From: JAABTH01 sp964492615
GTDB lineage: Bacteria > Bacillota > Dethiobacteria > DTU022
Reading direction: 5' to 3'
Length of the DNA: 64,000 nucleotides
Assembly: GCA_964492615.1 (NCBI GenBank)
Contig: CAZBKZ010000004.1
Span: 43,644 to 107,643 of the forward strand
The translations under genes and the position numbers were made by a program. Positions 8,274-17,383 of this stretch are shown here, piece after piece. Each line of letters begins with the position of its first letter. The stretch's first letter is position 1. The notes under the pieces are model-generated. The model had not been told where the DNA came from and searched no databases. It saw only the letters and a list, made by a program, of their open reading frames with translations.

Positions 8274-9563
8274 ATGGGGCAAGACACAGTAAAAATCGGA
8301 CTGATAGGTTGTGGGACAATCGGTGGAGGGGTAATCAGGCTCTTTACCGAGAACAAAGCAGAAATAGGCGCTAAAATAGATACCGAACTGGTTTTGGCTG
8401 CAGCGGCCGACCGAGACCCTTCCAAACTGGCCGGCTTTGGCCTGCCTGATAATATATGTACCGAAAATGCTGATGATATCCTTAATAATCCTGATATAGA
8501 CCTGGTTATTGAGCTGATCGGCGGTATTGAGCCGGCCCGTACTTTTATCCGCAGGGCGCTGGAAAAAGGCAAGTATGTTGTTACAGCCAATAAAGATTTA
8601 ATGGCGACCCACGGTGGAGAGCTGATTGAGCTGGCCCGTGACAAAAAAGTAAATATATTTTATGAAGCCAGTGTGGGTGGAGGAATCCCGCTAATCAGGC
8701 CCCTTAAGTACGGTTTGATAGCCGACCGCCTCTGCCGTATTGTCGGTATAGTTAATGGAACAACAAACTACATTCTGACCCGGATGGCCGAGGACAACCT
8801 CAGTTTTGATGATGCCCTGGCCCAGGCCCAGGAGCTGGGCTTTGCCGAACCGGATCCCTCCAGTGACATCGAGGGCCGCGACGCCGTTTACAAACTGGTG
8901 ATTATGTCCGGTCTGGCATTTGGGACCTCTGTCGGTCCCGACCAGGTGCATGTTGAAGGCATTACCGGGGTGACCAGGGAAGATATCGCATATGCCGCTG
9001 AAATTGGCTATGTAATTAAGCTGGTGGCCATCGGCGAAAAATTGTCCAGCGGTGTAGCATTAAGAGTTCATCCCACCCTGGTTCCCCGTGATCATCCCCT
9101 TGCTTCGATACGCAACGAGTTCAATGCCATACTGATTGAAGGTAAAGCGGTTGGCGATGTGATGTTTTACGGCCCCGGCGCCGGCGCTGATCCTACGGCA
9201 ACAGCCATCATGGCTGATGTAACTGAAGCAGCGCGTTCAATTGCCAGGGGCTGTGAAGCGGGTGTGCTGGAAAAGAGTGGTAACATCAGGGATCTTCTCC
9301 CGCTTGAAAAGATAGAAAGCAGGTTTTTCGTCAGGTTCCTGGCTGATGATCGGTCGGGAGTGCTTGCTGCGCTCTCGACTGCCTTTGGCGATGAGCAGGT
9401 CAGCCTGGATATGGTTATCCAGAAGCGCCGGGTAAATGACATGGCTGAAATTGTCCTGGTAACCCAGCTGGTTGAAGAAAGCGCTTTTAAGAAGGCCCTG
9501 GATAAGGTTGTCAGTTTACCCGTGATCAAACCGGGCCTCAGCATGTTTCGCCTGCTCGGTTAA
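8274..9563 (+). CDS. hom: Homoserine dehydrogenase
   Basis: A 429-residue enzyme that reduces aspartate semialdehyde to homoserine on the threonine/methionine branch. It has the N-terminal Rossmann motif GLIGCGTIGGGVI, the catalytic region with VVTANKDLMATHG and EASVGGGIPLIRPL, the substrate segment GIVNGTTNYILTRM, and a C-terminal ACT domain (about 350-429, RFFVRFLADDRSGVLAAL) for feedback by an amino acid. The aspartate semialdehyde dehydrogenase that supplies its substrate is encoded at 41934-42959. A good ribosome binding site precedes the ATG. Confidence 0.96.
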   Translation: MGQDTVKIGLIGCGTIGGGVIRLFTENKAEIGAKIDTELVLAAAADRDPSKLAGFGLPDNICTENADDILNNPDIDLVIELIGGIEPARTFIRRALEKGKYVVTANKDLMATHGGELIELARDKKVNIFYEASVGGGIPLIRPLKYGLIADRLCRIVGIVNGTTNYILTRMAEDNLSFDDALAQAQELGFAEPDPSSDIEGRDAVYKLVIMSGLAFGTSVGPDQVHVEGITGVTREDIAYAAEIGYVIKLVAIGEKLSSGVALRVHPTLVPRDHPLASIRNEFNAILIEGKAVGDVMFYGPGAGADPTATAIMADVTEAARSIARGCEAGVLEKSGNIRDLLPLEKIESRFFVRFLADDRSGVLAALSTAFGDEQVSLDMVIQKRRVNDMAEIVLVTQLVEESAFKKALDKVVSLPVIKPGLSMFRLLG

Positions 9564-9579
9564 AGGAGAGAACTAATTT

Positions 9580-10764
9580 ATGCCTTCAAACTATTCTTCC
9601 AGGCCGGCCTGGGTGGAGGTAAATCTCGATGCGATAGCCGCCAACCTGGGGCAATTTAAAAATATTGCCGGACCGCAAGTCGAACTAATGGCTGTTGTTA
9701 AAGCTGATGGCTACGGTCACGGGGCGGCAGCAGTTGCTACTGCCGCTTTGGAAGCGGGAGCAGGCAGCCTGGCTGTTGCTTTTGTCGAAGAAGGAATAGC
9801 GCTGCGTCGCTCCGGAATCAGGGCGCCCATACTGCTGCTCGGCTATACCGACCCCACCCGCTGCACCGAACTGGTAGAATATGATTTAACCCCGACTATC
9901 TTTAATGCGGAGGCGGCAGCCAGTTTATCTGAACTGGCTGTAGCCGCGGGAGTGGTGCAGAAAATACACCTGAAAGTTGATACCGGCATGGGGCGGGTCG
10001 GGTTTTTGCCGGACGAGGCGGCAGCGAAGATTTCCGCGATCAGCAGGCTGCCAGGTTTGGCAGCCGAGGGGCTCTTTACTCATTTCGCCGTGGCCGAAGA
10101 TTTATCGGGTTCTTATACCCGCCGGCAGCTGGAGCTTTTTGAGAAGATTATTGAACAGTGCAGCAGGGAAGGAGTAAAATTTAAAAAAATACATGCCGCC
10201 AACAGTGCGGCAGCTATAAACTATCCCCGCTCCTACTATAATATGCTCCGTCTCGGCCTGGCCATGTACGGGCACTATCCTGATCCCGACCTGGCCCGGA
10301 ATGACCCTGTGCCGCAGCTTACACCGGCCATCTCTTTTAAAAGCAGGGTAGTCATGGTTAAGCAGGTTCCTCCCGGCAGTTCAATCAGTTACGGCTGCAC
10401 CTACACTACAACTGCTTCTGCCCGTATAGCAACAGTACCTGTCGGTTATGCCGATGGTTACAGCCGCCTTCTCTCTAACAGGGGTCAGGTATTGATCCGG
10501 GGCAGCCGTGTACCGGTTATCGGGCGAATTTGCATGGATCACTTTATGGTTGACGTGACCGATCTTCCGGGCGTACGTGTAAACGATGAAGTTGTTTTAT
10601 ACGGCAGGCAGGGTAAAGAATCTGTAACGGTGGAAGAAATGGCGGCGTTGATCGGAACTGTAAATTATGAACTGCTCTGTGCCATCGATAAAAGGGTGCC
10701 CCGTTTTTATTTCCGCAACGGTCTCCTGCAGGAGATTAATGATTATTTTGAAACCGCTGATTGA
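9580..10764 (+). CDS. alr: Alanine racemase
   Basis: A 394-residue PLP enzyme making D-alanine for peptidoglycan. The PLP lysine is in AVVKADGYGHGA near residue 41, and the second catalytic base is the Tyr in ISYGCTYTT near residue 270. The TIM-barrel motif HLKVDTGMGRVGF and the C-terminal RICMDHFMVDVTD are present. Its length is typical. AAGGAGAG precedes the ATG, only 16 nt after hom, so it probably shares that transcript. Confidence 0.96.
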   Translation: MPSNYSSRPAWVEVNLDAIAANLGQFKNIAGPQVELMAVVKADGYGHGAAAVATAALEAGAGSLAVAFVEEGIALRRSGIRAPILLLGYTDPTRCTELVEYDLTPTIFNAEAAASLSELAVAAGVVQKIHLKVDTGMGRVGFLPDEAAAKISAISRLPGLAAEGLFTHFAVAEDLSGSYTRRQLELFEKIIEQCSREGVKFKKIHAANSAAAINYPRSYYNMLRLGLAMYGHYPDPDLARNDPVPQLTPAISFKSRVVMVKQVPPGSSISYGCTYTTTASARIATVPVGYADGYSRLLSNRGQVLIRGSRVPVIGRICMDHFMVDVTDLPGVRVNDEVVLYGRQGKESVTVEEMAALIGTVNYELLCAIDKRVPRFYFRNGLLQEINDYFETAD

Positions 10765-10786
10765 TCTTCCTGTTCCTGTAAGTCTT

Positions 10787-11878
10787 TCAACGATTAAACC
10801 ACAATTCATTATTCATCAGGGCTGCCATGGCTGGCGGGAGGGTAGACGGGGCAAGAACTGCCCGGGCATGAAGCAGGAAAGCGCCGGTTAAAACATGAAA
10901 AAACTTGCGGCGAAACTGCTTTCTGAAGTTAAAGTTGTAAATATCCCCGGCAGTTTCACTTTTTCCCTCAGCTTCTGAAATTGAGCGTACTGCCAGGTGA
11001 GCGCTTAAAAAGGAGTTATACAAACCTTCACCCGAAAAGGGCTCGATCAACCCGGCGGCATCGCCGATCAGCAGCAGGTTGTCGCAGCTGGGGCGACGCA
11101 GGGGTCCTGTAAAGGGCAGTGGCCAGGATAAAAGAGTAGAATCGTTTTTCGGGGGAGAGAATAAGCGGGCGTAAAGGCGGAGCAGTTTAACCCGCTTTTG
11201 CAGACCTCCGACGCCACGGTTACACCACCCGTCACCCTGGAACGACCAGCCCATCCCTCCATGGCAGGGAAAGGGGAAAAACGCCAGGGTTCCCGTGATA
11301 TCCTTTAAATCTTCATCACTTTCGACTCTCGCAACAGCCCTGCCAACTATCCCCTTGTTACTCTTTCTCAGCCCGGCCAGACGGGCTGTTTTGCCCAGGG
11401 CTCCGTCAGCCCCGATTACATAGCGGGCAGCCAGGCTCCGTATCTTGTTTTTCCCGATTGCCATCTGGTAATAAGGGTAACCATTGCAATCGTCCATCCG
11501 TTTGATTTCTTGTAAAGGGCATTGCTCTGCAAGTATGGCCCCCTGTTTAACTGCTTCCATCAGCAAAAAGTGGTCAAACTCACTTCTTTTAACCAGCAGG
11601 CCGAGTTTTTTGTCTGCCAGGTAACTATAATCTTTGTTGCCCTTAACTACCCTGATTATGTTCACAGGTGTTGCCGGTTTCACGGAAATGCGCAGGGGTG
11701 CCGGCAGCAGTTTCAAGGCCCTGGCAGAGACGAAACCGCCACAGATTTTATCACGTGGCAGGGCCTGTTTTTCAATAATTATGGTTGACAATCCGGTTTT
11801 CGCTGCCAGGTAAGCAGCCAGTGAACCGGCAGGCCCTCCCCCGACCACTGCCAGGTCATAAAACTGATCTTCTGTCAC
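10787..11878 (-). CDS. Geranylgeranyl reductase family FAD-dependent oxidoreductase
   Basis: A 363-residue flavoprotein. The N-terminal dinucleotide fold is clear (FYDLAVVGGGPAGSLAAYLA), followed by the family-typical PRDKICGGFVSARAL, with the conserved CGG cysteine, then YVIGADGALGKTARL and LLIGDAAGLIEPFSGEGLY. Members reduce prenyl chains of lipids or quinones or act as monooxygenase-like flavoproteins; the substrate here is unknown. The GTG at 11878 follows GGGAGG at proper spacing; an upstream ATG at 11896 overlaps that site and is less likely. It converges with alr and is monocistronic as far as can be seen. Confidence 0.82.
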   Translation of the reverse strand: MTEDQFYDLAVVGGGPAGSLAAYLAAKTGLSTIIIEKQALPRDKICGGFVSARALKLLPAPLRISVKPATPVNIIRVVKGNKDYSYLADKKLGLLVKRSEFDHFLLMEAVKQGAILAEQCPLQEIKRMDDCNGYPYYQMAIGKNKIRSLAARYVIGADGALGKTARLAGLRKSNKGIVGRAVARVESDEDLKDITGTLAFFPFPCHGGMGWSFQGDGWCNRGVGGLQKRVKLLRLYARLFSPPKNDSTLLSWPLPFTGPLRRPSCDNLLLIGDAAGLIEPFSGEGLYNSFLSAHLAVRSISEAEGKSETAGDIYNFNFRKQFRRKFFHVLTGAFLLHARAVLAPSTLPPAMAALMNNELWFNR

Positions 11879-11992
11879 CTTTATACCTCCCTGCATTAAT
11901 ACTGTTGAAGCTATGCCTTTTTTTACTTGTTCATAAATTCAGAGCCTGCCTGTCGGCCGTTTACCGCCAGTTTAAAAAATTCGCTTTCGCCC

Positions 11993-12021
11993 TTGACTCC
12001 CCTGCCGGGATAGAATAAAAT
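11993..12021 (+). promoter_or_regulatory. Sigma-A-type promoter for gatCAB-purA
   Basis: TTGACT (11993-11998) and TAAAAT (12016-12021) are separated by 17 nt and point at the gatC operon. The 308 nt between the GGR-family start and gatC hold this promoter, about 160 nt of leader and one hairpin; nothing else is evident. Confidence 0.6.
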
Positions 12022-12125
12022 TGTTTTGTGAAAAGATTAGCCAAAAAAATCCAGGTAAACATAAAACCATCTTTGCGGGAAAGCAAAAAGAAAAAAGCTT
12101 ACCCAGTCCTGGAGGATTATTTTAA

Positions 12126-12154
12126 CTAAAACCGGCTCAGAAAAGCCGGTTTAG
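12126..12154 (+). terminator. Terminator-like hairpin in the gatC leader
   Basis: Arms AAACCGGCT and AGCCGGTTT, extended by CTA/TAG with one bulged A, enclose a 6-nt loop. It lies between the promoter and gatC. The downstream run (AGCATTT) is not a proper U-tract, so it may be an attenuator or merely a leader hairpin rather than a full terminator. Confidence 0.45.
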
Positions 12155-12186
12155 CATTTAAAGGGATAAAATCGGGAGGAAGGAAA

Positions 12187-12495
12187 ATGACTGTAGATTT
12201 TCGCAAAGAAGTTGATTATGTAGCGCGGCTGGCCAGGTTAGACCTGGATTCGGAAGAAAAAGAACGCATGGTTGGTGAGCTGGGTGCTATCCTGAAGACG
12301 GCGCAGAAGATTCGTGAACTGGATACGGAAGGTATTGAACCTACATCGCATGTTTTAGATCTTCCCGCGGTTCTGCGCGAAGATAAGGTTAAACCTTCGC
12401 TACCCCTGAACCGCGTTTTACAAAATGCTCCACACCGCCGGCAGGGGTATTTCCGTGTGCCCAGTATTACAGCATCGGAAAACCCGGCGGAGTAA
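12187..12495 (+). CDS. gatC: Aspartyl/glutamyl-tRNA amidotransferase subunit C
   Basis: A 102-residue small subunit that clamps GatA to GatB in the amidotransferase making Gln-tRNA(Gln) and/or Asn-tRNA(Asn) from mischarged precursors. Family features are the N-terminal VDYVARLARLDLD, the helix with the acidic run SEEKERMVGELGAIL, and the C-terminal LREDKVKPSLPLNRVLQNAP. GGGAGGAAGG lies just upstream of the ATG. It is the first gene of a gatC-gatA-gatB-purA run. Confidence 0.95.
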   Translation: MTVDFRKEVDYVARLARLDLDSEEKERMVGELGAILKTAQKIRELDTEGIEPTSHVLDLPAVLREDKVKPSLPLNRVLQNAPHRRQGYFRVPSITASENPAE

Positions 12496-12522
12496 ATATA
12501 GCCCGGAAAGAGGATCAAGATC

Positions 12523-14004
12523 ATGAAACTATATGAAATGAGCGCTACTGAACTCAGCTTGCTCCAGGTCAGGGGCGAGGTCAGTGCTGTTGAAATAACC
12601 CGAAGCTTCCTCGATCGTATTGAAGAGGTTGAGCCGTCTGTAAATGCTTTTATAACCTTATCGCCCACAGCGGCCATGGAAACTGCAGTTGGGGTCGACA
12701 AACGCCGTCACCGGGGAGACAAGCTTCATCCCCTGGCCGGGGTTCCTGTGGCGGTTAAGGATAACCTTTGTACCAACAACATGCTTACCACTTGTGCCTC
12801 AAAGGTGCTGGATAATTTTATTCCACCGTACAGCGCAACTGTTGTCACGGCCCTGCATGAAGCAGGGATGCCCCTGCTGGGTAAAACTAACATGGATGAG
12901 TTTGCCATGGGTTCTTCCACGGAAAATTCAGCCTTCCAGGTTACCCGTAATCCTTGGGACACAGAACGGGTCCCCGGCGGTTCCAGCGGCGGATCGGCCG
13001 CAGCGGTTGCCGCGGGCATGGCCCCTTTAGCCCTCGGCTCCGATACAGGGGGGTCAGTGCGCCAGCCGGCCTCTTTTTGTGGGGTGCTGGGTCTTCGTCC
13101 CACCTACGGAAGGGTTTCCAGGTACGGTCTGATTGCCTTTGCTTCATCCCTGGATCAGGTCGGGCCCCTTGCCCTTAACGCGCATGATTGTGCACTAATC
13201 CTCAACTTGATCTCGGGACATGATCCACTCGATTCCACATCGCTGCCCGAGCCCGTTCCCGATTTTTCAGACGATCTCGAACTTGATCCGTCTTCACTGC
13301 GGATCGGCCTGATCAGGGAAAACCTTTCCGAACAGTTTGATCCGGAAGTCAGGGCTTCGGTTTTAAAATGCGTTGAACTGTTTGAAAAGAACGGGGCACT
13401 GGTTGAGCAGGTTTCACTGCCCCATACAGATTACGGCCTCGGTGCCTATTACCTGATTGCCCCTTCCGAGGCCAGTTCAAATCTTGGCCGCTACGACGGT
13501 GTCCGTTACGGGTTTAATGCCGGTGGCAGCGACCTGGAGACACTTTTCAGTAAAACCAGGGGTGAAGGTTTCGGAGCCGAGGTTAAGCGCCGGATCATGA
13601 TCGGCACTTATGCACTGAGCGCCGGCTATTTTGATGCTTATTACCTGAAAGCAATGAAGGTAAGAACACTGATCCGCCGCGATTACATGACGGCTTTTGA
13701 AAAATATGATCTGCTTGTCGGGGCGGCCAGCCCGACCCCGGCTTTTAAAATTGGCGAGAAAACAGACGATCCTCTGCAGATGTACCTTTGCGACGTATGC
13801 AATATAACCGATTCCCTGGCCGGTGTCCCCTCGCTCTCGGTGCCGGTTGGTCTGCATTCGGGCGGGCTGCCGATTGGCATGCAGATGACCGCTTCCCCTT
13901 TCCGTGAAGGCATCCTGCTCAAGGCTGCTGCTTACCTGGAAGAGGCAGGTTTTTACCGGCCTTTGCGTCCGCAGCCCGGTCTTGCCGAAGAAGGAGGTCT
14001 CTAA
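12523..14004 (+). CDS. gatA: Aspartyl/glutamyl-tRNA amidotransferase subunit A
   Basis: A 493-residue amidase-signature subunit that releases ammonia from glutamine for transamidation. The Ser-cisSer-Lys triad is visible: Lys in GVPVAVKDNLCT, the cis-Ser in GGSSGGSAAAVAAG, and the nucleophilic Ser in SDTGGSVRQPASF. Length and the C-terminal GLPIGMQM segment are typical. It is followed four bases later by gatB, whose ribosome binding site lies inside the end of gatA. Confidence 0.97.
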   Translation: MKLYEMSATELSLLQVRGEVSAVEITRSFLDRIEEVEPSVNAFITLSPTAAMETAVGVDKRRHRGDKLHPLAGVPVAVKDNLCTNNMLTTCASKVLDNFIPPYSATVVTALHEAGMPLLGKTNMDEFAMGSSTENSAFQVTRNPWDTERVPGGSSGGSAAAVAAGMAPLALGSDTGGSVRQPASFCGVLGLRPTYGRVSRYGLIAFASSLDQVGPLALNAHDCALILNLISGHDPLDSTSLPEPVPDFSDDLELDPSSLRIGLIRENLSEQFDPEVRASVLKCVELFEKNGALVEQVSLPHTDYGLGAYYLIAPSEASSNLGRYDGVRYGFNAGGSDLETLFSKTRGEGFGAEVKRRIMIGTYALSAGYFDAYYLKAMKVRTLIRRDYMTAFEKYDLLVGAASPTPAFKIGEKTDDPLQMYLCDVCNITDSLAGVPSLSVPVGLHSGGLPIGMQMTASPFREGILLKAAAYLEEAGFYRPLRPQPGLAEEGGL

Positions 14005-14008
14005 CACT

Positions 14009-15445
14009 ATGCAATATGAAACCGTGATTGGCCTGGAAATACATCTTGAATTGCAGACCCTTTCTAAGCTTTTCTGCGGCTGCAGCACCACTTTTGGCAA
14101 CGAACCAAATACTAACTGCTGCCCTGTCTGCCTGGGTCTGCCCGGCAGCCTGCCTGTTTTTAACCGCCGGGCCATTGAACTTGCCGTAATGGCTGCCCTG
14201 ACTTTAAACAGTGAAGTGCAGAGGAAAAGCCGCTTTGATCGTAAAAACTATTTTTACCCCGATTTACCCAAGGCTTACCAGATTTCACAGTATGATCAAC
14301 CCCTGGCCAGGGGCGGTTACCTGGAGATTGAAGTTGACAGCCAGCCCAGGACCATCAGGCTGGAACGGGTTCACCTCGAAGAAGAGGCTGGTAAGCTGAT
14401 TCATTCCGGTGAGTCCATTTTTGACTCTGATTATTCACTGGTCGATTATAACCGGGCAGGCATTCCCCTACTTGAGATAGTAACCGAGCCGAATATTTTC
14501 TCTGGTCGCGAAGCCAGGCTTTTCCTGGAGAACCTGCGCCTTCTTTTGCTATACAGCGGTGTTTCCGACTGCAAGATGGAAGAAGGTTCCCTGCGCTGCG
14601 ATGCCAACATCTCGCTTCGACCGGCCGGTTCAAAAACTCTCGGAACTAAGACTGAGGTTAAAAACATAAATTCGTTCAGGGCTGTTGAGCTGGCCCTGAA
14701 CTACGAGGCACAGAGGCAGGAGGCAATCCTGGCCTCCGGGGGTGAAATAAGCCAGGTCACCTGTCACTGGGATGAAGAAAGTAAAATAACAATTCCCCTG
14801 CGCGGGAAAGAAGGTTCTTCCGATTACCGTTATTTTCCTGAGCCTGACCTGCTGCCCCTGGTTCTGGATCAAGCTTTTATAGAAAACCTTGCTGCAAACC
14901 TTCCCGAAGCGCCGTTGAAGAGAATAGAACGCCTCTGCAAAGATTACGGATTATCTGCAAGCGAAGCACTTCTATTTACCGAAAATCGTGAACTGGGTGA
15001 TTTTTTTGAAGCGGCCGCCCTTTTATACAAAGACAGCTCTAACCTGGCCAGGTGGATCCAGGGTGATCTGCTTTATCAACTGCGTCAGTTAAATGTTGGA
15101 ATAGAGACAGTTAAACCGGGGTTGCTGGTTGACCTGCTGCAGCTCCTGGACAGCGGAGAAATCAATCGGCCCGTGGCCAAGGAGGTTCTGGCCGAAATGG
15201 TGGGCAGCGGCGCTGCCCCAACAGATGTGGTCAGGGAGAAAAACCTGGGGCGAATCGCGTCAAAAGAGAATTTGCTTCCCCTTGTTGAGCAGGTTGCTGC
15301 AGAAAATCCCGAAGCAGTGGAAAAAATCAGGGCGGGTGAAGACAAAGTTCTGGCTTTCCTGGTCGGCAAGGTGATGGGGCTGACCGGTGGCAGGGCTGAC
15401 CCGGCGGCAGTGAACCGCTATTTCAGGGAGCTGATCAAGAAATGA
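14009..15445 (+). CDS. gatB: Aspartyl/glutamyl-tRNA amidotransferase subunit B
   Basis: A 478-residue tRNA-binding and kinase subunit. It starts with the family-typical MQYETVIGLEIHLEL at the ATG behind AAGGAGG; an in-frame extension upstream to 13904 overlaps gatA and is not used. The Cys-rich zinc site (LFCGCSTTFG, NCCPVCLGLPGSLP) and the RKNYFYPDLPKAYQISQYD segment mark the cradle domain. The C-terminal YqeY-like tail domain binds tRNA. Its last codons overlap the region just upstream of purA. Confidence 0.97.
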   Translation: MQYETVIGLEIHLELQTLSKLFCGCSTTFGNEPNTNCCPVCLGLPGSLPVFNRRAIELAVMAALTLNSEVQRKSRFDRKNYFYPDLPKAYQISQYDQPLARGGYLEIEVDSQPRTIRLERVHLEEEAGKLIHSGESIFDSDYSLVDYNRAGIPLLEIVTEPNIFSGREARLFLENLRLLLLYSGVSDCKMEEGSLRCDANISLRPAGSKTLGTKTEVKNINSFRAVELALNYEAQRQEAILASGGEISQVTCHWDEESKITIPLRGKEGSSDYRYFPEPDLLPLVLDQAFIENLAANLPEAPLKRIERLCKDYGLSASEALLFTENRELGDFFEAAALLYKDSSNLARWIQGDLLYQLRQLNVGIETVKPGLLVDLLQLLDSGEINRPVAKEVLAEMVGSGAAPTDVVREKNLGRIASKENLLPLVEQVAAENPEAVEKIRAGEDKVLAFLVGKVMGLTGGRADPAAVNRYFRELIKK

Positions 15446-15459
15446 CAGGTGGTGCTCAA

Positions 15460-16779
15460 ATGGATAAGAATAAAAGTTTGGTCATAGTAGGTGCACAGTG
15501 GGGTGATGAAGGGAAAGGCAAGGTAATTGATTACCTGGCTGAACAGGCCGATCTTGTTTCCCGTTTCCAGGGAGGCGATAATGCCGGCCATACCGTTGTT
15601 TATGGCGCGAACATATTTAAACTTCATCATGTTCCCTCGGGTATATTGAATGAAGGTACCCTCTGCTTACTGGGTAATGGCATGGTTATTAACCCGCTGG
15701 TGCTGGTCCGGGAACTGGATGATCTGGAAAAACGCGGTATCGACACATCTAATTTACGCATCAGCTGCCGGGCCCATTTAATTATGGCTTACCACCAGGC
15801 GCTTGATGAGGCAAATGAAAAAATGCTTGGTGACAATAAAATTGGCACAACAGGAAGAGGTATCGGGCCAACCTATGCCGATAAAGCGCTCAGGCGCGGA
15901 ATAAGAGCTATTGAAATGACAGATCCGGAACGTTTCAGGGAGAAACTGGCCGAAGTGCTGCCCCTGCAGAACCGCATTCTGGAAAAAGTATACGGGGCAA
16001 AAAGGTTTGATCTGGATCAGCTAATGGAACTCTACAGTCCTGTTTTGGAACGGCTCGGGCCTCTTGTAACTGATACATCGCTGCTTCTCCACCGTTACCT
16101 GGCTGACGGTAAAAGAGTGCTTTTTGAAGGAGCGCAGGGCGCCCTTCTTGATATTGATCACGGCACTTACCCTTTTGTAACGTCATCTTCGACAGTATCG
16201 GCGGCAGCAGCAAGTGGAACCGGCCTTGGTCCCGGTCATGTCAGGCGGGTCCTCGGTATTCTCAAAGCCTACACTACCAGGGTTGGAAGTGGACCGTTCC
16301 CCTCGGAAGATACGGGAGAAGCAGGTCGGCAGCTGCGCGAGCGAGGCAATGAATTCGGAACAACAACGGGAAGACCGCGGCGTTGTGGGTGGTTCGATGC
16401 GGTTATTGCCGGTTATGCTGCCCGCATTAACGGCCTTACCGGGCTGGCGGTTACCAAACTTGATGTGTTGAGCGGCCTTGATACTGTTAACATGGCGGTA
16501 GCCTACCGCTGCAGGGGCGGAGAAATTCGTGACTTCCCCGTTTCCAATGAGGAACTGCAATTATGTGAACCGGTTTATGAAACATTTTCCGGCTGGGATA
16601 AAGATATATCCCGGGCAAAAACCATGCAGGATCTGCCCAATGCCGCCAGGACTTTTGTCCGGGCTATCGAGGAGGTTGTTGGAGTGAAAGTGGAACTGGT
16701 GTCGGTGGGGCCCGATCGCTCTCAGACAATAGTTATACCCGACTCCCGGGTTGCCGGCTGGATCGGCGCTAAAAGCTGA
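15460..16779 (+). CDS. purA: Adenylosuccinate synthetase
   Basis: A 439-residue enzyme condensing IMP and aspartate with GTP, the first step of the AMP branch. Family motifs include GAQWGDEGKGKVIDYLA (P-loop), GGDNAGHTVV, GTTGRGIGPTYADK and the TKLDVLSGLD guanine-specificity region. The best start is the ATG at 15460 behind AGGTGG; an in-frame ATG at 15442 overlaps the gatB stop and lacks a site. It is the last gene of the gat operon. Confidence 0.96.
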   Translation: MDKNKSLVIVGAQWGDEGKGKVIDYLAEQADLVSRFQGGDNAGHTVVYGANIFKLHHVPSGILNEGTLCLLGNGMVINPLVLVRELDDLEKRGIDTSNLRISCRAHLIMAYHQALDEANEKMLGDNKIGTTGRGIGPTYADKALRRGIRAIEMTDPERFREKLAEVLPLQNRILEKVYGAKRFDLDQLMELYSPVLERLGPLVTDTSLLLHRYLADGKRVLFEGAQGALLDIDHGTYPFVTSSSTVSAAAASGTGLGPGHVRRVLGILKAYTTRVGSGPFPSEDTGEAGRQLRERGNEFGTTTGRPRRCGWFDAVIAGYAARINGLTGLAVTKLDVLSGLDTVNMAVAYRCRGGEIRDFPVSNEELQLCEPVYETFSGWDKDISRAKTMQDLPNAARTFVRAIEEVVGVKVELVSVGPDRSQTIVIPDSRVAGWIGAKS

Positions 16780-16882
16780 GAGATTGAACAATTAATCATT
16801 ATCCGGCAGGATATCGTGCATTACCGGTAGAATTCTTAAGGTTAAATGCAAATCAGACAACTTTTACCGGGGGTGAACCGGA

Positions 16883-17383
16883 TTGCACAGTTTACGGCTG
16901 GCAGTTAAGATCGTTATCAACTTTCTTTTTTCACTGGTAATTCTGCTGACATTTTTAACCACTTCTCTTTTCGGGGTGAAAGCCCAGGATACCGTGCGCA
17001 TGATCATCACTGAAGCAACCGGCCTGCAGCGCGATATGGTTGCTTTTCAGGCAGATCTTCAGCCACTGGTTATTCACAATGTTTTCTGGGTTTGTCTCGC
17101 TTCCCTTGGGTTTATGCTGATCTTTCTCTACTTTATAGATCACAGCTTTAAGAATTTTATTGCCCCGGGGGTTCTCTCCATGGCCATCACTATTTTCCTT
17201 GCCGCCGGAATGGCAGTTTCCAAAGATTATATATTTCTTTTTTCCGGCCCCCAGACAGAACTATACATACAAACATTCATGGATCGCTTCGGAATAAGCG
17301 CCTATTTAATATTTGCTTTTGGCTTAATTCTCGTGGCCCTTTCACAGTGGGGTGATCGCCTTTTTAAGAAAAATAAAAAATAA
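16883..17383 (+). CDS. Hypothetical four-helix membrane protein
   Basis: A 166-residue protein with about four hydrophobic segments: residues 8-30, 62-85, 92-112 and 135-155. It starts at a TTG eight bases after CCGGGGG. Between helices 1 and 2 lies a roughly 30-residue loop (QDTVRMIITEATGLQRDM). No family was recognised. Its last 32 bases overlap the start of the GH36 gene, so translation of the two may be coupled. Confidence 0.6.
   Translation: MHSLRLAVKIVINFLFSLVILLTFLTTSLFGVKAQDTVRMIITEATGLQRDMVAFQADLQPLVIHNVFWVCLASLGFMLIFLYFIDHSFKNFIAPGVLSMAITIFLAAGMAVSKDYIFLFSGPQTELYIQTFMDRFGISAYLIFAFGLILVALSQWGDRLFKKNKK

Noticed and set aside
12028..12129. A 33-codon frame as a gene in its own right
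   Set aside because: It is too short and has no ribosome binding site to be annotated; it is kept only as a possible leader.
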